From positions 1 through 6,882 of the forward strand of contig DAHUZD010000395.1 of NCBI GenBank assembly GCA_027306745.1: a stretch of DNA of 6,882 nucleotides, in the 5' to 3' direction. Shown one piece after another: positions 1 through 5,435 of this stretch. The notes beneath the pieces were generated by a model. The model saw only the letters and a program-made list of their open reading frames with translations, searched no databases and was not told the origin of the DNA. The stretch's first letter is position 1. Each line of letters opens with the position of its first letter. This DNA comes from Acidobacteriaceae bacterium. GTDB taxonomy: Bacteria > Acidobacteriota > Terriglobia > Terriglobales > Acidobacteriaceae. A program made the position numbers and the translations under genes.

Positions 1-1
1 C

Positions 2-148
2 CAGCCAAGTCTGAGTCGGCCAGGTGGTGAGGAGTTGAGCGCGCCGCTGCGGCGCATGGCGGTGCAGCTTGGGTTGCTGCGCAGCGCGGCGGCCATGCCG
101 ATTTCACAGGCAGACAGATATACTGAGACGGGTTCTGCTGCGCAGTAA
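2..148 (+). CDS. Possible C-terminal end of an upstream gene (partial, unidentified)
   Basis: The frame beginning at base 2 stays open for 48 codons and ends in TAA at 146-148. The other two forward frames meet stops early, at 12-14 and 28-30. The translated tail contains PLRRMAVQLGLLRSAAAM and ends in TGSAAQ. It has ordinary codon use and an amphipathic stretch rich in Leu, Ala and Arg. I recognise no family in it. Its stop lies about 60 bases before the chosen start of the phosphorylase gene, with no hairpin-plus-T-run terminator between, so it could be the preceding member of the same operon. It is also short enough to be open by chance in GC-rich DNA. Confidence 0.4.
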   Translation, partial: QPSLSRPGGEELSAPLRRMAVQLGLLRSAAAMPISQADRYTETGSAAQ

Positions 149-197
149 GTTGGGACGCGAAGGGGTGAGCGCCGGGAGGACCCAATGACACTGACAC

Positions 198-203
198 AGG
201 GAG
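198..203 (+). promoter_or_regulatory. Ribosome binding site favouring the 209 start of mtnP
   Basis: AGGGAG lies 5 bases before the ATG at 209. A competing GGGAGGA at 174-180 lies 4 bases before an in-frame ATG at 185. Both are usable, so the first eight codons may or may not be translated. The choice of 209 rests on the family's N-terminus and on codon use. Confidence 0.45.
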
Positions 204-208
204 CGACA

Positions 209-1081
209 ATGCACCACGCGGAGATTGGCATTATTGGCGGCAGCGGTTTGTACACCATGCCCGGCTTGACAAATGTGCGCGAAGAGCAGATCAGCACGCC
301 GTTTGGCGACCCATCGGATTGGCTGGTGCTGGGCGACTTGGAGGGACGCAAGGTGGCGTTTTTGGCCCGGCATGGACGCGGCCATCGCATTTTGCCTTCT
401 GACCTGAACTTCCGGGCCAACATCTACGCCATGAAGCAACTGGGCGTCACCAGCATTCTTTCCATCTCCGCTGTTGGTTCACTGAAGAAGGAACACGCTC
501 CCGGAACGTTTGTCATTCCCGACCAGTTTATTGACCGCACCTATGGACGCCGCGCAACATTTTTCGGCGGCGACATCGTCGCACACGTTTCCATGGCCGA
601 TCCTGTCTGCGCCATCACAGCCAAGACGCTGGAAACAGCCTGCGCCAAAGCTGGCGTGCCCGCAGCGCTGGGCGGAACCTATGTCTGCATGGAAGGCCCG
701 CAATTTTCCACGCGTGCTGAGTCTAACCTGTACCGCTCCTGGGGTGCGGATGTGATCGGTATGACGAATCTGCAAGAGGCCAAGTTGGCGCGGGAGGCGG
801 AGATTTGCTACGCCACGCTGGCCATGGTCACCGATTACGACTGCTGGTATGAGGGGCACGATGCTGTCACCACAGAGCAGGTGGTGGCTGTGTTGAATCA
901 AAATGGCGAGAATGCTATCAAAGTGGTGCGAGCCGCCGTGGCCGCGCAGCCCGCCAGCCGCACGTGCAAGTGCGGTTCAGCATTGAGCGACGCCATTATC
1001 ACCAAGCATTCGGTGATTCCATTCGCTACGCGGCAAAAGCTGCGCCTGATCCTTGATAAATATCTTCAACAAAAAATCTAA
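209..1081 (+). CDS. mtnP: S-methyl-5'-thioadenosine phosphorylase (MTAP)
   Basis: This cytoplasmic enzyme of the PNP/MTAP (family 2) purine phosphorylases splits methylthioadenosine with phosphate into adenine and 5-methylthioribose-1-phosphate, for purine and methionine salvage. Counting from the ATG at 209 (290 residues), visible motifs are the phosphate-binding GIIGGSGLY at 7-15, RHGRGHR at 54-60, the DQFIDRT segment at 105-111, EGPQFSTRAE at 162-171, and TDYDCW at 208-213. The two aspartates of TDYDCW match those that read the 6-amino group of adenine in human MTAP, which favours MTA over inosine-type substrates. A tail of about 45 residues beyond the human-type core carries CKC at 253-255. 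An earlier in-frame ATG at 185 would add MTLTQGAT. I prefer 209 because the core then starts just after the initiator, the added codons are rich in ACA, and a good ribosome site precedes 209. A kinase gene follows after 23 bases. Confidence 0.93.
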   Translation: MHHAEIGIIGGSGLYTMPGLTNVREEQISTPFGDPSDWLVLGDLEGRKVAFLARHGRGHRILPSDLNFRANIYAMKQLGVTSILSISAVGSLKKEHAPGTFVIPDQFIDRTYGRRATFFGGDIVAHVSMADPVCAITAKTLETACAKAGVPAALGGTYVCMEGPQFSTRAESNLYRSWGADVIGMTNLQEAKLAREAEICYATLAMVTDYDCWYEGHDAVTTEQVVAVLNQNGENAIKVVRAAVAAQPASRTCKCGSALSDAIITKHSVIPFATRQKLRLILDKYLQQKI

Positions 1082-1104
1082 GAATCGTTGGAAAGACCAA
1101 TCAC

Positions 1105-2040
1105 ATGTCCATTCTCGTAGTGGGTTCTGTTGCGTTTGACAGCATTGAAACGCCGCACGGCCAGGTGGAGCGTTGCCTGGGCGGAGCGGCGACACATTTC
1201 GCCCTGGCTGCCAGTTTTTTTACGCAGGTGCGCGTTATCGCCGTTGTGGGCGAGGACTTCTCTGCCCAGCATGAAGCTGTGTTGACGGCGCGCGGCATCG
1301 ACACCGCGGGCATCGAACACGCACAGGGAAACAGCTTCCACTGGCGTGGTGCGTATCAGGGAAACCTGAATGAGGCTCAGACTCTGCAAACTGATCTGAA
1401 CGTCTTCGCCAGTTTTCAACCGAAGATTCCCGCTGCGTATGTGGACAGTGAGTATCTGTTTCTGGCGAACATTGATCCAGTTTTGCAAAGCCAGGTGCGC
1501 GGCCAAATGCCTAAGGTGCGCATGGTCTGCGGCGACACCATGAATTATTGGATCACCGGCCACGCAGACAAATTGGCGCAGGTTCTGCGCGGACTCGATA
1601 CGCTGCTAATCAATGATGGTGAGGCCAAATTGCTGGCCGACCAGCCGAATCTGGTTACGGCGGCGGAGCGCATTCTGCAGATGGGGCCGAAGACGCTCAT
1701 CATTAAACATGGCGAATATGGCGCGACGGCCTTTTTTAGCGAGCGGTCATTTGCAGGCAAGCTGCGGCAGAGATTTTTCCGCGTGCCTGCATTGCCGCTG
1801 GCAGAGGTGGTCGATCCCACCGGCGCGGGCGATTCCTTTGCCGGCGGATTCTTCGGCTACCTTTCTGCGCAGCCGGAGTTGACGCTGGCCACATTTCAAC
1901 GCGCCATGTTTTATGGTAGCGTGATGGGATCCTTTGCCGTGGAGCGTTTTGGCACGGAACGGATGCAGCAGATTACGCGCGCAGAAATTGACCAGCGCTT
2001 TGCTTTTTTGCGCGAACTTTCTCATCTCGAAGCGGATTGA
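1105..2040 (+). CDS. PfkB/ribokinase-family carbohydrate or nucleoside kinase
   Basis: A 311-residue soluble kinase of the ribokinase (PfkB) fold, which phosphorylates a sugar or nucleoside hydroxyl using ATP. Family marks in order: GSVAFDSI at 7-14, with the substrate-side Asp12; GG at 26-27 in the first PfkB signature region; NDGE at 170-173, fitting the NxxE metal/phosphate motif; KHGEYG at 201-206; and the second signature DPTGAGDSFAGGFF at 237-250, with Asp243 as the catalytic base and GAG as the anion hole. Length is usual for the family. Sequence alone does not fix the substrate: ribose, adenosine, fructose or other sugars are all possible. Its position 23 bases after the MTA phosphorylase suggests a role in handling nucleoside- or methylthioribose-derived compounds, which is inference only. 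A GGAAAGA stretch at about 1089-1095 is a plausible ribosome site. The next gene begins 6 bases after its stop. Confidence 0.9.
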   Translation: MSILVVGSVAFDSIETPHGQVERCLGGAATHFALAASFFTQVRVIAVVGEDFSAQHEAVLTARGIDTAGIEHAQGNSFHWRGAYQGNLNEAQTLQTDLNVFASFQPKIPAAYVDSEYLFLANIDPVLQSQVRGQMPKVRMVCGDTMNYWITGHADKLAQVLRGLDTLLINDGEAKLLADQPNLVTAAERILQMGPKTLIIKHGEYGATAFFSERSFAGKLRQRFFRVPALPLAEVVDPTGAGDSFAGGFFGYLSAQPELTLATFQRAMFYGSVMGSFAVERFGTERMQQITRAEIDQRFAFLRELSHLEAD

Positions 2041-2046
2041 CTGGCG

Positions 2047-3660
2047 ATGCAGGCGGAACAAGGCTCCAGCGCAAATCGTGAAGAGATGCCGTTTGTACTG
2101 GCGCTTGCATTGGTGCTGGTGGTGGCTTCGCTCGCGTTTTGTCAGCGGCATGGATGGTTGCTGCTCTATGGCGACGCTGTCGCACATCTGCATATCGCGC
2201 GGCGCATTTTGGATTCGCGGCACCCGGGCCTGATGCAGCTTGGCTCGGTGTGGCTGCCTCTGCCGCATCTACTGCTGGTTCCGTTTGCATGGCGCACAGA
2301 TTGGTGGCAAAGCGGATTGGCAGGAGCCTGGCCCTCCATGGCCAGTTACATAGCCGCGTGCGCCGGTATGTACCGGCTGGCGCGCCGCTGGGTGGCGCCG
2401 CTATGGGCCGTGCTGGCCTTTCTCGCATTGGCTTTGAATCCCGGGTTGCTTTACATGAGCGTGACGGCGATGACGGAGCCGTTGTTTCTTGCTCTCTTTG
2501 TTTGGAGCGTGGTTTGGCTGCTGGATTTTGAAAGCGCTGCGTGCCAGAGCGAGTGGGCAGGTGCGCGCGCTGCGCTGTGGAAGCTGACGGCAATCCTGAT
2601 CGCTGCGGTATTTTCCCGCTACGACGGCTGGATTCTTGGCACGCTGGTCTGGCTGATAGTCGCCTGCATCGCCGTGCGCCACCGTTTGTGGAGTCAACGG
2701 TCTTTGTGCGCGCCGATGCTTCTTTGCACGCTGCTGCTGGCCGCTGCGCCCGCAGCGTGGATGGTCTACAACTGGAGATGCTTCGGCGATCCGCTGGATT
2801 TTTTGCGCGGGCCATATTCCGCGCAGGCCATTGCTGCGCGCACCACTCCGCCCGGAGCGCCGCAGTACCCTGGCTGGCATAACCTGCACATTGCCTGGCT
2901 GTACTACCTGCGGGTTGCAACGCTCGGAGCCTTTGCTTCGTATACGGGACGAACCGGTTTGCTGTTGGCCTGTGTGGGGACGGTGTTGGCGCTGGCGCGC
3001 CTGCGTGCGCTGGGAATGACGGCGGCACTGCTGTTGTGGATGCCGCTGCCGTTCTACGCCTATTCCGTTGCCTACGGCTCCGTTCCCATCTTTTTTCCGC
3101 AGTGGGTTCAGGGCGCGTACTACAACACGCGCTATGGCATGGAGATGCTGCCAGCCTTCGCATTGTTTCCCGTTCTGGCTCTGGCTGGGCTGGTTGCATG
3201 GCGTCCGCGCTGGCGTGTGCCTATGCTTTGGATTGCGCTGGGCTGCATCCTGGCCAACAGCATTTTTTTAATGCGGGCCACGCCGTTGGTGCTGCAAGAG
3301 GCGGAGTTGAATGCCAGCACGCGCGTTCCTTTTGAGAAGGCCATTGCCAAGAGCCTGCTATTTTTGCCGCCACAGGCAACCGTGCTGATGTACACATCGG
3401 CGCATGTGGGCGCGTTGGAAGACATTGGATTTCCCTTGCGGCAGACCATCAATGAAGGCGATGATGGGCAATGGGAGCAGGCTTTGCGGCATCCGGCGGC
3501 GGCTGCGGATGTGGTGGTCGCCATTGCAGGCGATCCGGTTGCGCAGGCTGTCGGGCAGCATCCAGAGGGTTTGCGGTTGATGGATATTCTTTGTACTACC
3601 GGACAGCCCTGCGCGCGGATTTACCGCTCGCTTGGGCGCGCATCCCAAGGAAAGAATTAA
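2047..3660 (+). CDS. GT-C type multi-pass membrane glycosyltransferase (PMT/ArnT-like)
   Basis: A 537-residue integral membrane protein with many hydrophobic helices. Clear ones lie near residues 15-32, 115-130, 145-159, 181-189, 196-210, 222-240, 303-317, 325-340, 368-384 and 392-408. GT-C enzymes move a sugar from a polyprenyl-phosphate carrier to an acceptor on the outer face of the cytoplasmic membrane. Supporting marks are an acidic residue in the first outer loop after helix 1 (YGDAVAHL, Asp43, the usual catalytic-base position), MTEPLF at 142-147, SRYDGW at 190-195, and NTRYGMEMLPA at 360-370, which resembles the RY..P loop of this class. About 120 C-terminal residues look soluble. Donor and acceptor cannot be told from the sequence. 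The start has only a weak ribosome site, and an ATG at 2086 (residue 14) is an alternative just before helix 1. It lies 6 bases after the kinase stop and 9 before dapF, so it is probably cotranscribed with both. Confidence 0.8.
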   Translation: MQAEQGSSANREEMPFVLALALVLVVASLAFCQRHGWLLLYGDAVAHLHIARRILDSRHPGLMQLGSVWLPLPHLLLVPFAWRTDWWQSGLAGAWPSMASYIAACAGMYRLARRWVAPLWAVLAFLALALNPGLLYMSVTAMTEPLFLALFVWSVVWLLDFESAACQSEWAGARAALWKLTAILIAAVFSRYDGWILGTLVWLIVACIAVRHRLWSQRSLCAPMLLCTLLLAAAPAAWMVYNWRCFGDPLDFLRGPYSAQAIAARTTPPGAPQYPGWHNLHIAWLYYLRVATLGAFASYTGRTGLLLACVGTVLALARLRALGMTAALLLWMPLPFYAYSVAYGSVPIFFPQWVQGAYYNTRYGMEMLPAFALFPVLALAGLVAWRPRWRVPMLWIALGCILANSIFLMRATPLVLQEAELNASTRVPFEKAIAKSLLFLPPQATVLMYTSAHVGALEDIGFPLRQTINEGDDGQWEQALRHPAAAADVVVAIAGDPVAQAVGQHPEGLRLMDILCTTGQPCARIYRSLGRASQGKN

Positions 3661-3664
3661 GGAG
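3658..3664 (+). promoter_or_regulatory. Ribosome binding site of dapF overlapping the previous stop codon
   Basis: TAAGGAG starts with the TAA stop of the glycosyltransferase gene and ends 5 bases before the GTG at 3670. It is the strongest ribosome site in the window. It supports a GTG start for dapF and suggests translational coupling with the gene upstream. Confidence 0.75.
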
Positions 3665-3669
3665 CGAGC

Positions 3670-4467
3670 GTGATTCCATTTATCAAAGCGCATGCCTGCG
3701 GCAATGATTTTCTCATCGTGGATGAGGTGCATGCCCAGGGCAACCACGCAGAGCTGACGCGCCGCCTGTGCGCGCGCAACACCGGCGGTGGCGCTGATGG
3801 CGTGGAGTTTGTTGGCGCGGAAAACAATGAGCGGATTCCCATCCGGCTCATCAACGCGGATGGATCCGAAGCGGAAATATCTGGCAATGGCACGCGATGC
3901 GTGGCCGCATGGCTGGCACATTCGGCTGGGAAAAACGATGTTGTTCTGGTCACCAAGGCTGGCCCACGCCATTGCCGCGTGATGGGCCGGCAGGGCAACA
4001 CCTTTCAAGTGGAAACCGAAATGGGCGTGCCGGTTGTGCGACCACGCACTTTGCGCCTGCCCAGTGGTTTGGAGTTGCAAGGCGCTGAGGTCTCCGTCGG
4101 CAATCCGCATTTCGTGGTTTTTGTTGAGACTGAGGATTTCTCTGTTGCCGGGCAATCCTGGCAATCCGTTGGCGCAGAGATCGCACTGCACGCAGAGTTT
4201 CCGAATGGTTCAAACGCAGAGTTTGTTCGCATTCTTGATGCGCGCACCATTGAGTTTCGCATTTTCGAGCGTGGCGTTGGCCCGACGCTTTCCTCCGGTA
4301 CGGGCACGTGTGCTTCCGCATCGGCCAGCATCGCGTTGCGCGGCGTGGAGGGCCAGTTGACGGTGCTGGCTGAAGGCGGGCCGCAAACGATCCACTGGAC
4401 AAATGTGCACCAGCCGATTCTTCTGACTGGCCCGGCGGCGATCATCGTCATCGGTGAGGCATTTTAA
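3670..4467 (+). CDS. dapF: Diaminopimelate epimerase family protein with Ser/Ser in place of the catalytic Cys pair
   Basis: A 265-residue protein of the DapF fold (two similar halves), starting at GTG. DapF interconverts LL- and meso-diaminopimelate in the cytoplasm without a cofactor, supplying lysine and peptidoglycan synthesis. Family features are GNDF at 11-14, GADG at 41-44, INADGSE at 61-67, VGNPHFVV at 143-150, SNAEF at 181-185 and FERGVGPT at 199-206. Residues aligning with the substrate-binding Asn, Glu and Arg of the Haemophilus enzyme are present: Asn12, Asn62, Asn145, Asn182, Glu200 and Arg201. The oddity is that the two catalytic cysteines (Cys73 and Cys217 there) are both replaced. 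QCGNGARC reads ISGNGTRC here, giving Ser71 (codon 3880-3882), and ACGSGAC reads SSGTGTC, giving Ser209 (codon 4294-4296). Cys77 and Cys214 match the non-catalytic cysteines, and Cys10 is an extra one near the active site. The neighbours ldcA and mpl handle DAP peptides, which supports a DAP role. An altered substrate, such as another amino acid, remains possible. Confidence 0.85.
   Translation: MIPFIKAHACGNDFLIVDEVHAQGNHAELTRRLCARNTGGGADGVEFVGAENNERIPIRLINADGSEAEISGNGTRCVAAWLAHSAGKNDVVLVTKAGPRHCRVMGRQGNTFQVETEMGVPVVRPRTLRLPSGLELQGAEVSVGNPHFVVFVETEDFSVAGQSWQSVGAEIALHAEFPNGSNAEFVRILDARTIEFRIFERGVGPTLSSGTGTCASASASIALRGVEGQLTVLAEGGPQTIHWTNVHQPILLTGPAAIIVIGEAF
4453..4459 (+). promoter_or_regulatory. 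Ribosome binding site deciding the ldcA start
   Basis: GGTGAGG lies inside the last codons of dapF, 9 bases before the ATG at 4469. The in-frame GTG at 4454 falls within this site and has no ribosome site of its own, so 4469 is the likelier start. Confidence 0.55.
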
Positions 4468-4468
4468 G

Positions 4469-5431
4469 ATGCACGCAAACACTCCATCTTTGCCGCCGCT
4501 ACGCGCACATGCACTGCGCAAAGGCAGCACGCTGCGCTTGGTTTCTCCATCGAGTTGGTTTGACCCTGCCAAGGTGCAGGCGGGTATGGAGGCGCTGCGC
4601 GCCATGGAGTTGCAGCCGCAGTTGGCACAGAATGCGCTGGCACACCATGGGCAATACTCCGCGGGGACGCCCCAGCAGCGCTTGCAGGATTTGCACGCAG
4701 CCTTTTTGGACCCGACGGTCGATGTGGTGTTGTGCACGCGCGGCGGCTACGGAGCGGCGGAGTTGCTGGCGGGGCTGGACGTCAAAACGATCCGCAAATA
4801 TCCCAAGGTATTCATCGGGTGCAGCGATGTAACGACGCTGCTGACCTGGTTGCAGGATGCAACGGGACTCATCACCTTCCACGGCCCCATGGCCGCTGGA
4901 GATTTCGCGCGCGAAAATGGTGTTGATTTGCCGAGCTGGCGCGCTGCGCTGCAACAAACTGCGCCGTGGAGCCTGGGGGCAGGGGAGGGTTTGCGCATTT
5001 TGAAGCCGGGCTACGCGCACGGAAAATTCTATGGCGGATGCCTCTCCATGCGGGCGGCTTCTTTGGGCACGCCATATGAGATTCGCACGGAAGACACAAT
5101 TCTATTTCTTGAGGATGTCTCCACACGTCCGTATCAGATTGATCGAATGCTGATGCAATTGCGTCTGGCTGGCAAACTGCGTGGCGTGCGTGGCATTGTA
5201 TTTGGCCCCATGCGCGATTGCGGCCAGCCTGGCCAGCCAGAAGATTTTTTGGACCGTGTTCTGCTCCGAACGCTGGAAGATTTTTCCGGCCCTGTCGTCA
5301 TCGGCTTGCGTTCTGGCCACGTGGCAGAACGCAACATTACGCTGCCCATCGGTGTGCAGTGCGCGCTGGATGCGACGCAGCCCGATGTGCCCGGACTGCA
5401 ATTTTTGGAGGCCGCAGTTGTCAGTGAATGA
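4469..5431 (+). CDS. ldcA: Muramoyltetrapeptide L,D-carboxypeptidase (peptidase family S66)
   Basis: A 320-residue cytoplasmic serine peptidase of the LdcA/MccF family. LdcA removes the terminal D-Ala from recycled murein tetrapeptide, leaving L-Ala-D-Glu-meso-DAP, the form that Mpl accepts. The family's Ser-Glu-His triad is visible as Ser119 in GCSDVT, Glu215 in LEDVSTRPYQIDRML, and His284 in RSGHV. Other typical segments are LVSPSSW near 24-30, CTRGGYGAAELL at 89-100, HGPMA at 138-142, and YGGCLSMRAASLGTPYE at 188-204. In E. coli LdcA the corresponding stretch reads GGNLAML, so Asn is replaced by Cys191. There is no signal peptide, as expected for the cytoplasmic recycling enzyme. The gene starts 1 base after the dapF stop, and mpl follows within 4 bases or overlaps. 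This order fits a peptide-recycling unit. MccF-like immunity or another peptide substrate is possible for S66 proteins but less likely beside mpl. Confidence 0.92.
   Translation: MHANTPSLPPLRAHALRKGSTLRLVSPSSWFDPAKVQAGMEALRAMELQPQLAQNALAHHGQYSAGTPQQRLQDLHAAFLDPTVDVVLCTRGGYGAAELLAGLDVKTIRKYPKVFIGCSDVTTLLTWLQDATGLITFHGPMAAGDFARENGVDLPSWRAALQQTAPWSLGAGEGLRILKPGYAHGKFYGGCLSMRAASLGTPYEIRTEDTILFLEDVSTRPYQIDRMLMQLRLAGKLRGVRGIVFGPMRDCGQPGQPEDFLDRVLLRTLEDFSGPVVIGLRSGHVAERNITLPIGVQCALDATQPDVPGLQFLEAAVVSE
5407..5411 (+). promoter_or_regulatory. GGAGG upstream of mpl, inside ldcA
   Basis: GGAGG sits in the final codons of ldcA, 6 bases before an in-frame TTG at 5418, 12 before a GTG at 5424 and 24 before the ATG at 5436. 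Its spacing suits TTG best and GTG tolerably. The ATG has only a weak purine stretch close upstream. The true mpl start is therefore uncertain by up to six codons, and translation is probably coupled to ldcA. Confidence 0.45.
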
Positions 5432-5435
5432 GCGC

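Noticed and set aside
119..124. TATACT resembling a -10 promoter box ahead of mtnP
   Set aside because: No -35-like hexamer stands 16-18 bases upstream (the best is TGCCGA), and the site lies inside a possible coding tail. A single six-base match is too weak to call.
1973..3199. A 408-codon open frame on the minus strand opposite the glycosyltransferase gene
   Set aside because: Its product is dominated by Arg, Pro, Ala and Ser with no hydrophobic core or motif. It is antisense to a well-supported membrane protein and spans two genes, as expected of a GC-rich shadow frame.
3263..3272. T-runs such as the one at 3265-3270 and at about 1215-1221, considered as terminators
   Set aside because: They fall inside conserved coding regions, and no GC-rich inverted repeat precedes them.
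3358..4191. A 277-codon minus-strand frame across the end of the glycosyltransferase gene and dapF
   Set aside because: It lies opposite recognisable DapF motifs, has no family features and would break the tight same-strand gene packing.
3670..4467. Reading the DapF-like protein as PhzF or proline racemase instead
   Set aside because: The GNDF, NADGSE, GNPH, NAEF and ERGVG segments follow DapF order and spacing. PhzF and proline racemase differ at these points. The missing cysteines alone do not move it out of the family.
5181..5435. Extension of the mpl frame 85 codons upstream to an ATG at 5181
   Set aside because: This part overlaps the conserved C-terminal half of ldcA, including its catalytic His codon. 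Its translation has no Mpl-like sequence, and the Mpl fold begins at about 5436.
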